A stretch of 64,000 bases of DNA from Monarcha castaneiventris obscurior (lineage: Eukaryota; Chordata; Aves; Passeriformes; Monarchidae), in contig JAMPIT010000682.1 in the NCBI GenBank assembly GCA_026261815.1, positions 258,001 through 322,000 of the forward strand, given 5' to 3'. A program made the position numbers and the translations under genes. Below are positions 10,030 to 22,784 of this stretch, in pieces. Each line of letters opens with the position of its first letter. The first letter of the stretch is position 1. The notes beneath the pieces were generated by a model. The model made no database searches, was not told the origin of the DNA, and saw only the letters and a program-made list of their open reading frames with translations.

Positions 10030-11100
10030 CTAGGGGCTAGTGCTATAGCAGTTTGGTGTGGTGGGCAGTGCAGGGAGCACAGCAACCCTGGCAAACATGG
10101 ATGAGGTGGCTGGCTAGTTGCCACAGCGCCCGCTCCGTCGGGGAAGCAGTGGAGCATGAAGTCGTCGCGGTGATGAGCTTATCCATAGGAACTGTGAAAT
10201 AAAACAAAGTATTGGCAGGGAAACAGGACCACAGAGAGGAAAAAATGAGGGTGGGAGGAGGCTGGGCTGGCCCTACAGGTAAGCCCCCACTCTCTCCAAA
10301 AAGACCCAAAAGCAAATAGCTCCCCTTGGGTTGAATAGCCACAAACTGGGCCAAGAGACACTTGTGAGACAAAGTCCAAGCAGGGGATATTTGCTTTATT
10401 CAGCGTGCTGAGTGCACAAGGGATCGCTCCTCCTAACACATACACCAGGTGCACAGCAGATTACAATTTATGGTTACATTTTGTCCGTATTCCTTGTTTT
10501 CCTTAGAACAGGTGTGGTTATGCAAACTATTTCTTGGAACCCATTATTATCGTCAGCATATGTGGAGCGCAGGCGCAGTGCTTCCTGGTGGTCACGCTAA
10601 GGAAGGCTTGGTGGTCATTTCAATGAAGGCCAAATGTTTTCCTCACTCTGCACTTTCTCAGCTTTCTCCTCTAGGCATTGTACAGTCTCTTGTCAGCTGT
10701 TTCAGCAGCTTCTTCACTGGTTTTAGCAAGCTCTGTCCCTCTTTTTTGCAAGCTTTGTTCCCTATCTCTTGCCAAGTTATTTGCTAACTTCTACATGTTC
10801 TACTTATTACAATATATCTTATTCTTGCCCAAGTATGCCTAATTACACCCAGTACAATGATTTTAACCCTTTCAGTGTCACAATTACCTGCTTTCATGAG
10901 CTAAGGCTCTTTCCCCAGCCCGATTTCCCAGGCATCCTGGATATCTGTCTCACCGGCAAGGGGCGGGTCGCTCACAGCCCGATCGTGGAGGCTTTCTCTG
11001 CCCTGGTTGTCTACAGGCAAAGCCTCCCCAGGACAGGGCTGCCAGCCCATGTACAGCCTTTATAGGAATAACATATGTTGAGGCATAAATAAAACTCAGA
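10030..11100 (-). mobile_element. Minus-strand ERV remnant with LTR-like part
   Basis: On the minus strand, an LTR-like segment at about 10290-10620 carries AATAAA (10395-10400) followed by a U5-like stretch (CTTTGTCTCACAAGTGTC). Just beyond, TGGGGGCTTACCTG near 10280 resembles the first bases of a proline-tRNA primer-binding site. Further on (10230-10030) is CpG-rich sequence with a short open frame from an ATG (MDKLITATTSCSTASPTERA), which could be leader or gag-like but is too short to name. On the other side, 10621-11070 has short coding-like stretches and a TATAAAG word near 11058. The ends could not be fixed; it looks truncated and rearranged, with no intact retroviral gene. Confidence 0.5.
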
Positions 11101-14100
11101 TTGGTCCCTCTCAATACCGCAGGAATGCGGGCAGCAGATCCACGATAGTAGGTCAGTGGGACTGGGAGGAGTTTTAATGGAAGAATTACAAGAAACAGAG
11201 GGGTGGGACTGTGGGTGTCAGTCCCAGGAGGGAGGCAGATGATGACTGTAGTGCTACAGGACTGGTAGGTGCAAAAATATTCCTCTCTTTCCTTTCCTGA
11301 GTGCCAGTGGCACTTTTATTATCAAGACCTTGTAACTACTCCCTGGCTGTGACCAATTTCCTGCATTCATAAAACCCTGTCTGATTAACAGTTAGATGCC
11401 ACCTTTGGACAGCAGCCCACAATACTTGGAGAAAAACTCTGCTCCCTAAAAGTGAAGGAGGAACGGGCTGGCGAAACCTGAATCAACTATTTATGGGGAT
11501 TATCTGAGTGCATGACAACCCTGTCTCCTGGATGACAGCAGCCTGCTCAGGAGATGTAGGTACCTAATTCCAAAGTAAGAGCCTGCTGAGCCAGAGGGAT
11601 GTGGACACCTGAATACAAATCAGAATTCAGCATCCCCAGAGACAGAAAGGCTTTGTCTCTTCTTGTGTGCCTCATATCACAAAACATTCACAAACAGGTG
11701 CAAGCTGTTCAACTTGTTATTTTGTCAGTTTTTCTTTAGTTAGCAAAAATTACCAAACATGTCTCTATTGAAAATTCAAATTTTGCTTATTTTCTTTTTT
11801 ATGGTAATAGGTTATACTAGTTTTTGTTTTCTGAATAAAGATTTAAGGTCATGCCAGAATAAAACAAAAAACACATTATAAATGCTATGATCTTGTATGC
11901 AATTTAAGCAGAATTGAACATATTAACTTGTCAAAAAATACAGTAGAACATGTGGCTGGCCTGCCCACAATTTTCAAAGTATTTTTGGTTACATCATGAT
12001 TTAATATTGATTCTTTTTTGCAAAGAGTCAATATTTGAAAGTTTTTGAAAAATACTGCAAGTTTGAAACGTGTCTTACCAACAGTTTGAATGTTTATACT
12101 TCTAAAGAAATCCTTTTCTGAATGTTTGTGCTTAGTAAAAGATACGTTGGACATGGAAAACTGTGCCTAAATATGGCTGATGTGTAATTAAAAGTCAATC
12201 AGAATTAATTTTCAAGAAATAACTTCACAATCTTTGGAAATTTCCTTTTGTTTATGAACCTATGAGTAGTTACAGATCATCTACTCTGCATGTAAGGGAA
12301 GTGGGATGGGGTGAGGTGGGTGTCTTAGCACATCTTTACAGAAATCAGAAATCACCATAGTGAGGTATTGCAACACCAAGTATTCTGGACTGGATCACTC
12401 AGAGCAACAGGTAAATGCTTTTCTGAGAAACCAGATCCAAGGTAAGCAGGGAGAGCTGTTTTTAACATTCAAAAGTAAAAAATAATAATATGTGGACTAA
12501 CCAAAACCATTTACTACAACTTACATACATTCTATGAATCGTAATGTAGTATTTACTTGTAATATTCATAAGTTATTTGTGAATGTCTGGTTATCAAAAC
12601 CCTTTGATTCCTAGGAACTCAATTAAACCTCATGATACTTTGAAAATTAAGAAGTTCCTTAACTTTGGTATTAATTCTGAGGGCACAGGGTAAACAAATA
12701 ACCATGTCAAAGGTAGACAGGATACAGTCAAAATGGTCTGTGGTGTTTGGCTGTTTTGCTATGCCCAGACGAGCTAAAAATTTAGTATATGCCTTTTCCT
12801 CCTCACATTAAATCATTTCACTGGTCAGCTTCATAAACTATTGTCATTTGACATCATATTCAGGAAAAAAAAGTACAATGAACTGCATGCTATGAAATGC
12901 TTATATTTCAGTTTATTTATATGGTCAGTGCTTGGAGTTTTTTCAAGGCTGGATGAGACAAATCCAGCTGATTTGATTCAGTGCTGGCAGTGGTCCCACC
13001 CGTGTGACAATCTTCTCTTGTGACTACTGAAGTCAGCGAGGCAAATCGGTCTGAATGTGGGTTGTTAGGCTGAATGAGGGACTTTAAGTTCTTCTTTTTA
13101 CAGATAATGAACTTGAGTAATATAAATCCCCTACATCTTACTTATCTGTTTGAAATGAAAGAGGTTGTCATGCAGCAAGGTCTACTCAAATCCGTCTCAC
13201 CAAGCATTAAACTGTATTACTAAATAAAATCAGAATCTGTAAAGTAGTTACTGTGCAGCCAGGATATTGTACTAAAATCAGACTTTTGCATGACATAAAG
13301 CCTTTATGCAAACAGCTGCACATGCCAATGAGAAACAGATTATCAGGAGTAGCTAGAATGGTACCTCATATATTAACCTTTTCTAGTATTCTTCATAGGT
13401 GCTTTGATGACCATTATGTGGGACAGGTGTCTGAAGAAAGTCTTATTTGTGTTAAACTTATCATCCAATTTAATTTTAATCCTCATAGGATCAGTATAAT
13501 TTATATATTTGTACTGAGTCAATTTTTTTCCAGTGTTCAGAAGGAAACTTTGAGTTTCCTACACTCTCCCGTACCTTTGAAAGCCCCACATAAATGAAGA
13601 TTTGAAGAATAGTTGGTATCAAAGAGAATTTTTTTGCACAAAGTCCTACTGTGCCATTTTATTCAGCGTTCACATAAGTGCTCCAGAATTTAGAGGGAGC
13701 ATATTTCTTAACTGGAATCTCTTTGAAAGTGATCAAAATTTCCTCTATTACAAGAAATGAGGCACATACTCAGTCTAATGGAGACTGTCAGCAGGTAGAG
13801 ATGACTTGGACATTCTTTCACAAATTCTTTAAAATTCTCCTCTGCTCACATGGCCATGACCAAAAGAGGATGCCACATGCAATTAAAGAGAACAGAAAGA
13901 AATTAAATAGTTTTATCCACAATTAAAGATACCATCATCACCAAAATTACAGAGATAGTCACATGAAATGATGTGACGTTCAAATGCTTCTCTCAAAAAG
14001 TTTCTGCTTTTCTTTATCTAATTAGAATGCCACACTGCAAAAATCAATGCTTCTCTAATGCCTTCCCTGCTGCAGTCATGACTTTAAAAGGATATTTATT

Positions 14101-14344
14101 GCAAAGGCAGATGCTACTGATGATGACTACCATTATTTCCCCATTCCATAGTTCAATTGCATACTCTCATAAAGCATTGTGACACAAGTCTCAAGCAGCC
14201 CTGTAATTTCCCCAAAATTACTGGGACTTTTGGGTAGGGCTGTTTAGAGTGAATTGGTATCATTCACACAAATATACTGATATTATTGATACTGTCTTTG
14301 CTCTCCTCTTAGATGTATTAGTTCCAGTCACTTGTTTCTGCCAA
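11101..14344. other. Unassigned sequence
   Basis: About 3.2 kb with no element I can name. Position 11101-11300 is slightly GC-richer and may belong to the adjacent ERV remnant. Open frames at 11885-12154 (-), 13253-13597 (+) and 13678-13926 (+) show no domains or splice context. Confidence 0.5.
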
Positions 14345-15607
14345 CTGCAGTCCCTCACAATATCCTTCTCTAAATTGGAGAGAGAAGGATTTAATAAGTG
14401 GGCTCTTGGATGGATAAGAAAGAAAGTGGTTGGATTGTCACATGTATAGGGTAGGGGTCAACAGCTCAGAGTCACGATAGACATCAGTGACCAGTGGTGT
14501 CCCTCACGGTTCTGTACTGGGACCAGTGTGATTTAATATCTGAACCAATGACACTTACAGAGGGATTGCGGCACCCTCAGCAGGTCTGCAGGTGACACCA
14601 AGATGAGGGGACAGTGACAGGATGGCATCCAGAGGGACCTGGACGTTCCCAGAAGTGGCCCGTGGGGATCTCATGAGGGTTAACCAGGCCAGGGGCTGGT
14701 GCTGCCCCTGGGTCAGGGCAGCTCTGGGCTGGATCCAGGCTGGGATGGGCAGAGGGAGCAGCACTGGGAGAAGCCCTGGGGGTGCTGTGGGGGAGAGCTG
14801 GGACCCCAAATCCCCTGTGCTGGGATCCCAAACCCCTGTGCTGGGACCCCAAAACCTTGTGCTGGGATCCCAAACCCCTGTGTTGTGCTGGGACCCCAAA
14901 CCCCTGTGCTGTGCTGGGACCCCAAACCCCTGTGCTGGGACCCCAAACCCCTGTGCTGGGACCCCAAACCCCTGTGCTGTGCTGGGACCCCAAACCCCTG
15001 TGCTGGGACCCCAAAGCCCTGTGCTGGGCCGGGCCCCAGCGTGGGCAGCAGGGCAGGGGGGATTCTGCCCCTCTGCCCCCTCAGCTCAGAGCCCAGCTGC
15101 AGAGCTGCCCCAGCCCTGGGCCCAGCACAGGGAGGAGCTGGAGCTGCTGCAGCCAGGCCAGGGGAGGCTCCAGGATGAGCAGAGGGATGGAGCAGCTCTG
15201 CTGGCAGGAAAGGCTGCGAGAGCTGGGATTGCTCAGCCTGGAGAGGAGAAGCTCTGGGGTGAGCTCAGTGTGGCCTTGCAGGGCCTGAAGGAGCTGCAGG
15301 AAAGATGGAGAGAGACAATTGCCAAGGGCTGGAGGGCCAGGAGCCAGGGAATGGCTTCCCAGTGCCAGAGGGCAGGGCTGGATGGGCTCTTGGGCAGGAA
15401 TTGTTCCCTGGGAGGGTGGGCAGGCCCTGGCACAGGGTGCCCAGAGCAGCTGGGGCTGCCCCTGGATCCCTGGCAGTGCCCAAGGCCAGGCTGGACACTG
15501 GGGCTTGGAGCAGCCTGGGACAGTGGGAGGTGTCCCTGCCATGGCAGGGGATGGAATGGGATGAGCTTTGGGATCCCTTCCAGCCCAAACCATTCTGTGA
15601 TCCTGTG
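14345..15607 (+). mobile_element. CR1 LINE, 5'-truncated, with internal minisatellite
   Basis: It begins in the reverse-transcriptase region with AVPHNILL (near 14350) and later VTSGVPHGSVLGPV (about 14485-14525), both CR1 RT hallmarks. Stops and frameshifts interrupt it, so it is dead. A GC-rich segment and the minisatellite (14800-15025) follow, then the standard CR1 3' region (15110-15600) ending in CCATTCTGTGATCCTGTGG. The 3' part is much like the minus-strand copy at 50062-50645, suggesting the same fairly young subfamily. The 335-codon frame across 14622-15629 is an artefact of GC-rich, stop-poor sequence. Confidence 0.88.
14800..15025. repeat. Minisatellite, 10 units of 21-26 bp
   Basis: Ten tandem units of GGGACCCCAAACCCCTGTGCT. 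Unit lengths in order are 22, 21, 21, 26, 26, 21, 21, 26, 21 and 21 bp. The 26-bp units carry an extra GTGCT-type pentamer. Most units are identical or differ at one or two bases. The minus strand has regularly spaced GGGG runs. The array lies inside the CR1 copy. Confidence 0.95.
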
Positions 15608-16540
15608 GTGCTACTGTAAGTGCTGCTGACAATGGCTCTGATCCTTTAATGCTTGACATGCCATGCTGAGGCCTTAAAGCAAGTACATCTCCTTGTATTA
15701 TCCCTCTAACTTCTAAAAGTTCTTTGTAATAGAGGTGCACAGAACTGTCTTAAAAATGTAGCAACAAATAGAGATTTTAAAGTGATATAAAATGACTCTG
15801 GCAATGTACAACATTATTAGAGAGATCACCTTCCCTGTATATCCAGATTGATAAATCGCTGTGTCAGGAGTAGGAGACAGGATGCATATGCTGGAGGTAA
15901 ACAATGAAAAAGGACTTAGAATGCTCATTAATTAATATGCACATATTCTCTGCAGTTTCTGTAAATGATAGACAGGACCACAGATGCACTGCAACACAGT
16001 GTAAAAATAATAAATAACCTACTGCCACCTGCTGCTCATGAGTCTGAGCTGTTGTGGGGTCACTTGGGTTTGATTTACCTTTGTTTTGTATTTGAAGGAA
16101 ACAGCAGATTCCTGTCACAAACGTGTCTCCACTGCATCTGAAAAAACCCTGCATAAAGCTGTTCAGCACCAGAATTTTTTAAAATTTACTTATCAAAAAA
16201 TGATTTATTATTCGAAATTAATACATTATTAATTTGTTGATGATTTATTGTTTAAAATTTTTAGAAAGTTACTTTTCCCAGAGAATAACATCCATTCTCT
16301 AGGTAAAATAATGATTGCACAACAGACGCTGTTGCTCGTTTCTAAGTTTTTGAAAAACGTGCTAAACTTTGGTAGTCATTTATTTATAAGCCATAAATAC
16401 TGGAGTAGCTCTGTACAAAATGGACTATTTGTATTTTGAGTTTTACCAACTTTTTTTATGCTTTGAAAATCACTTGATTTGATCTGTTTTATATCCATAA
16501 CTAAAATTTTCTTAGCTTAATTAGTTTTTTTTTTCCTTAG
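15608..16540. other. Unassigned AT-rich sequence
   Basis: Unique AT-rich DNA after the CR1 3' end. It ends in a branch-point-like CTTAAT (about 16515-16520) and a T-rich tract leading to CCTTAG at 16535-16540. Confidence 0.5.
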
Positions 16541-16564
16541 AAATATATCTATGGATTATTTGAG
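16541..16564 (+). other. Candidate 24-bp microexon
   Basis: A T10CCTTAG acceptor abuts 24 nt that end in GAG, followed by GTGAGT, a consensus donor. The 24 nt are a multiple of three and open in two frames, KYIYGLFE in phase 0 and NISMDYL with split ends. A branch-point-like motif lies about 22 nt upstream. Neuronal microexons of this size are known in vertebrates. I do not recognise the peptide, and no flanking exon is identifiable in the window. Confidence 0.3.
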
Positions 16565-19500
16565 GTGAGTATTCAACACATTTTCTATTCATTTGCATGA
16601 TTGAATGGAGCAATATGATCAAAAAATGCCCTTGGAAAAACGAAATTGTCAATTATGTTATAATTATGGTAGAATTAATCCTGTTTATCTTTAAAAAAAT
16701 ACAATAAAACTTTATGCTCTGCATGGTTCCTATCCACTACATTTTTAATTAGGGAATTCTTCCATAGGAGCACAGATAACTCTATTACTAAAACCTTTTT
16801 TTGCCAACTAATCTTATTAATTATATTCTTGAGTACAGTCCATAAGTGTGATGGAGCAAGCATTATGATTTTCTTCAGTGAGTGGATTCTGAACTGCTTT
16901 CTGACCACAGTATTTGACAGACTTGTGCAGCCACGCTTTATCCTCATGTTCTTCTCCATGGTGTTAATTAACACAGTGTCACCTTCCTGAAGAGCTGTTA
17001 TTAAGTGCAGGCTGCCTTTTGCTGTAAGATGATGTCAGCAAAGTAATTGTTCACATATCTAAGGCTTTTATTTCTCTAGTACAAAATAACTCCACAAGCC
17101 ATTGTACCATACAGGAAAAAAAATAGAACAGTCTAGAATAACCCTACATAGTTTGGCTGTGTATTTCAAATGGATTTTTGAAAGTGTTCAATGTTGTCCA
17201 AGCCCTGATACCACTGGCCTTGATACCTTAATTATAATGAGAAAAACATTATGTCAATGCCACATGTTTTTTTATAATCCAGTAAGAGGTATTCATTCCA
17301 AGTGTGTGAAAATACTGCCCCTAAAACAATATAGGAAATCTACTCTGGAAAAAAAGGTTGTTTGCATTTGTGCTGGCCTAGCTGTCAACAGATGTGGCTG
17401 CTGTCTGATAATAAAAGTCAAAGCTGATGGAAAAGATCTTTTTAAAAAAAGGTATCGTGACATTATGAACACCAGAAATGTTTTGAAAGAAGATGTTTAC
17501 CTAAATCCTTTGGACCATCTGGGAAAAAAATAATGCTTTGATTTCCTGAGTAGGAAAGGCTTATGAATTTTCCTCTCATTTTACCTAATGACACAGCAGT
17601 CACTTCAAAATAAAAAACAGACATCCTTTATTTCAGAACTTGATAAGAGTTCTGCTATTGGAGGAAGAATTAAAGGGGGCAAAGTCTACCAAAAATAACC
17701 AAGAGGGCTACTATAATTTTACTGGAAGAAAAAATATGATGTGATTTTTAAATCTACCTCAGGTATTTGGAAATTCCTGGATGCTGAATTTTCACGTTCC
17801 TTGTGAACTAATTCTCTCTGACAAGTGTAAGGAAAATTTTCAACCTCTACAAATATCAGAAGCTAGATTCTGTGAGATTTTAAAGACTGCAATCCAGAGA
17901 AAATACTATGTCTAGATCACGCTTACAATTTGTATTTTAACAACAAGGTCATGAATTACTGTTGTGAAAAAAGAAAAGGAAAAAAAAAACCAAACAAAAA
18001 ACCCCAAACCCGACTCCTTAAAGAAAACAAGTGAAATAGTTCTGGAAAGCATTTCAACTGGAGAGAAATTTTATGAACACTTATACCCACTCAGGGAGAG
18101 TTTAATCATATGCTTAAGTACCTAAGATCCATTTTTTTTGTAAAGTATATGGATAAAAAATGACTATTTAAATCAATGTCCAGGAGCCTTGAAAACTCTC
18201 AGTACTGAAAAATGTGCAAAGAAAAAAAGCTTCTCTGAAGTTTTCTTTCCCTTTTCTTTCTCCTGAACCATGATGGCTACGATATAAATGAAGCTTGCAC
18301 TAAAAAAAACTTAAAAGAAAAAAAAAATTAAAAGAATTTTAAAAAAGGAAATTGAAAGAAATTGTGTTTTATTTGATTTTGAACTACCATTTTGTTTAAT
18401 TCCAAGGTTGGGATTCTAAATTTCTTATGCTTGGCACTGGATTTCTGTTTATTGTATTAATTTATGTAAGTCTTCTTGTCATCAGAATCCATAATTTGAA
18501 ACAGGATTTTGAAAGGATGTTGAAGTTTGTGGGAAACCCATCACGTACTGAAACATGGGAAGTACTCAGTGCTTTTGAAAACTGAAAATGCAGGCAGAAT
18601 GAAGCATAACAATGAAAAGCAATTTATTGGAGGTCTAACAACAAGAATATATATTACAAAACTTGAAGCCAAAAATATTAGAGGAATAGAAAGGTTTGTT
18701 CACCATCTACCTGTGAATAATTTGTATTTGATGAAAAAAAACCCCAAACAAACCCTTGAACATTGGTCTTGGTTGCAGGTTTAGGGGAAAAGGTCAAACT
18801 GAAAGAGATGCAAAAATGTTGTTAGGTTGCCCAAGGGAGTTACATCACAGGATACAGGAGATGGGTGATAAATTATTTTCTTTTCCTAAATTGTGAAATA
18901 AATAACAAATCAGACAAAAATCCTCACCACGGGTGCCTCAGAAGGCAGAAGGTAAGAGAAGTTCTAGATAAACTCCAGAGCAATATTTTACCCAGTATTT
19001 TCACAAGGACAATGGGAAATCCATTTATGATGGTATTTAAGCTTGGAATTGGTTAACCATTCCCAAAAAAACCAGCAATTTTTTAAGGAAGACTGGTAGA
19101 AAATTCCCCTGTATTCAACAGAAAAAAACACTTTTATGGCAGACTGTACAGCATGGCAAGTGATTGAATTCCATGCTTCAAGAGATTTTTCAAACTCTGT
19201 ATTTTTACAGAGTGTGTTTTAGTGCTCGGTTTACCAAAATATTTTAGTTTGTACTCATTGGCCCACTATCAAACTTGTTGCCATCCTCTTCACTGTCAAG
19301 TCAAAGACAAATATGAGTGAAACAGAGTCCAAATCCTAACAACTAAAGTGGGCTTCACAAGACCTGGCCCTCAATTCATTCCATGAGTTAACCTTGAAAA
19401 AATCAGTGGATTACTTTCTCCGGTACAGGGCAATGTTAATTTATTTCAAAGTGTCTCATTGAGAGAAGTGCTAATGAAACGCACTGGATATAATTTTAAC

Positions 19501-22404
19501 AGCTATTGTTCTTGTAAGAATGACTCAGCATTTCATCTGAAGGGCATATTTTTATTAAATAAGATAGGCAGACAGCAAATGTCAAAGTCGTATAAATGCC
19601 CATACAGGGGAAGTCAATCTTTATTCAAGGTTCTACCCTTCAAAATTAAGCAAGTAGATTAAGTCAATTAATTAGCCATCGATTCAACATGAACGTGATG
19701 AAGTCCTTTGTCAGAGCCATCTGCAGTGCCTAAATTTTAAACATGATGTATAATAAATTGAAACTAATGCAAAACAGCAGGGGTGGAATGTGGGAATTAT
19801 TGAGTAGGTGTTAAGGGTTTGTCCTGCAGGAATACTCCCTCCTACTGCCTGTGAAACAGACAGTGGCACGTGGCTCTGAAATCCTGAAGAAGGAATGCCT
19901 AACATTATTTTGAAATGTGCTTTTTTTAGAGTCCTGTCACATTGCTTAGAACAAGCTAATGAGTAAACAAGCAGTGAAAGAATCTCAGTTGCATCTCTGC
20001 ATTACCTCAACTCTGTTTCACTCTTTAAAGATTATTGTACCCCCAAAGCTGCTTGGATCAATTACGCAGGGGTTTTTTTCATCTCTTGGAAACTTTGAGG
20101 TGTTCTTTTGAAGCCTGTTAGGTTGTCCAGGACTTTAATCTCAATATTGATAACCCATCTGCTTGGAGAGTTTGCAACTGTCTCACAGCACTGAAACACT
20201 GAGCTTTTTTCCTACCTCATTAACTTCTGTTCACAGGCAAAGCCCAATAAAGATTAGTACCAACACATTAGGTTTCATCTCTTTTTGTCACCCCTACTTC
20301 TTTCTTTTTTTTCCTCGAGAGATGCCCAGTCAGTAATTCTTTATTTTCATTCTACTTCAAAACACATTTCAATTGTCTGTTGGTCCAGTATGAAGTGCCT
20401 GCAACACACACCTGCTTCTGACTGCTCATTCACAAACAGGGAGTTGCAATCCATGTCTCACTCAGATTGTCATGATTTAATAGAGCTAATGGATATTAAT
20501 AGCTTTGTTTTGTTATTGTAACATTAGTTGCCTTGAATGTACATATTTCACAATTTTGGAAATTGGGGAGCTGGTGTTGGATCACCTAATTTCAGTGGGC
20601 TTCTTGAAGACTTAAGAGATGGATTTATGCTGAGATTAATTCTATCTGGGTCATATAGCTAAACTTTGGAATGGGATTATGACAAAATCTAAATGTGTCT
20701 CCATTTTTCCTTTAGCATTGACTTGCTAAAGGAAAAGATGGAGAGCTCATAAAATGGAGTGGTGATCTTGGGAATACATTTCTGTTACAGTTCTTGGAGT
20801 TGTTTAGGTACTGTTGTGAATTTATGAAGTGTTTATACTGACTTCATGTTTGCCCTGAAGCTGAAATTCTCCAATTGCCTGCAATGACCCCATCCTGGCT
20901 CACCCCACAGCTCACGCAAGGCAGGCGCTTCCCTTGATGGGGAATCTCAGGCACAAAAATGTGCTCTCATTTGCACTGGAGCTGTGACTCAAAGTGGGAT
21001 CCAGCCTGCTGTGGGACCTTAGGAAGGGTTTTTAGATGTGTGGTCAAAAATTTACATCACACTCAACAAAAGGCATTTCTAAATGACGTAGGGAAAGGGA
21101 GAGACCCTGGAATTTGGGAATGTTGCACAACAGATCACCTGTTTCATTATCTTTGTGATAAATGATTGCTTTAAACTCTGAAGCATGATATTCACTTTTT
21201 CTTCTTTTTTTTACAAGCATGGGTTCTGATAAAATACAACAGAATTCCTTCTGGACAACTTAGCAGCACAGATTTTTCCATCTTGTGATCTTTGCCTTGG
21301 CAATAATGACATGCATAATGTCTGAAATAATATAAAATCTCTTCTTAATAATTACTGCAAAACAAAAAGTATCAAACCAAAGTCTAAAAAGTATTGCGGG
21401 TTTTTCTCGAGTGCACAATAATATTCTGCTAGCCATTTCTGACTTAAAACTGCAACTTTGTTCATTATTGACAAGAATAGGTGACTGAGCAAAGACCGAT
21501 TGAAAGGTTAATGTGCTAAGCACGTGATGCAAAGCAAATTGGGATCACAAAAAAAAAAAAGAGAAGGATGTTCTGTGGAGTGTAGAGAGGAAAAACAATT
21601 AAAACTCTAGTTTTTATTCATCACTCAACTGTACAATTGTACAGTTACTCTCTTGGCATTCAGGAGCATTAATTCTTCCACTGTCTGAAGCACGGAAAAC
21701 AGGTGACTTTTGTCCACCACACAAAGTGAAGGAGTAGGACCAGACCCTGGCACTGGTCACATATGTAAGTAAAATCACTGTGGTTGAAAGCACCAACACC
21801 ATGAGACAGCTTCTTCTCAGTCACTAGTAATCAGTGGCAAAAAGAGGATTTTTGATTTGATTTCATTTTGTCTCAAGGGTGTTCCCAGTATGGTTGTAGC
21901 TACACTAACTACAAAAACTACAGTCTTGTTTGGCTCCCCCTGAAGATGCAGTGATGAGACAATAAGCTCCAACAAAAGGTGATTTTGAACATTCTGCTCT
22001 AAACAGCACCCTGGAGCATCTCTGCTCACTCTCTGGTTATTATGCCAGACACCAGCTGCCATGTGTGCTGCTCTTTTCTCACAGCAGATGACAACGTAAT
22101 CAGTAAGACTTTGCTTGCTGTGACTCACTGAGATGAGGCATTTGGCAAAACAACATTTCTAGCACAGAATCACATGTTAATGAAACCATTCCTTGTTGCT
22201 ACCTGTCTTTATCAGAACCAGTCTTTCATAGGGGGAAATTGCTTTGGACAAGCAGAATAATTAAAGCACCTTCAGTTTCTCTTCACAATCTTTGGTTGTG
22301 TCATTATCACAACTACACCAATCATCCTGATCTAACCATGCCTTTTGTGCAGCCCTTGTGCTCTGTGTTCTCCACTGGGGTTAAAGACAATCTTATCCTT
22401 TTCT
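16565..22404. other. Unassigned sequence, about 5.8 kb
   Basis: AT-rich, mostly unique, with A-rich low-complexity patches (17970-18010, 18300-18350, 21549-21561). The longest frame, 143 codons at 17102-17533 (+), has no recognised motif or signal peptide. A non-repetitive stretch at about 19900-20080 could be conserved non-coding DNA, but that is a guess. Confidence 0.5.
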
Positions 22405-22784
22405 TCTCCAGCCTGGAGAGGACAAGATTGTGTGGGGACCCGGTAGCAAACTCCCAGCATCTGAAGGAGACCTACAGGGAAGGCAGAGAGGGACCCTGCA
22501 TCAGGAATTGTAGTGATAGAAAGAGAACCAATCGGTAAAAATTGAAAGAGGGGGAATTTACATTAGGTATTAGGAATTCTTTGCTGTGAGGGTGGTGAGA
22601 CACTGGCACAGGTTGCTCAGGGACATTGTGGATGCCACAACTCTGGCAGTGCTCAAAACCAAGCCGGATAAGGCATTGAGCAGCCTGGTCTAGTGAGAGG
22701 CGTCCCTGCACATGGCAGGGAGGTTGGGAGTAGATGATCTCTCAGGTCTATCCCAACTCCTTAACATTCTATGATTTTATGACT
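22405..22784 (+). mobile_element. CR1 LINE 3'-end fragment
   Basis: Begins with the CR1 segment CCAGCCTGGAGAGGACAAG and proceeds through GAATTCTTTGCTGTGAGGG and GACACTGGCACAGGTTGC to the 3' terminus CATTCTATGATTTTATGAC. 5'-truncated and moderately diverged. Confidence 0.9.

Noticed and set aside
14800..15025. Regular repeats suggesting a CRISPR-like array
   Set aside because: Units are contiguous with no unique spacers, and the setting is a vertebrate retrotransposon.
14622..15629. 335-codon open frame and several overlapping frames on both strands
   Set aside because: They run through the GC-rich minisatellite and CR1 3' module, which lack stops in several frames at once. Codon content follows the repeat units.
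17102..17533. 143-codon + strand frame in AT-rich DNA
   Set aside because: No recognised domain, signal peptide, splice context or upstream features. Length is within reach of chance in 64 kb read in six frames.
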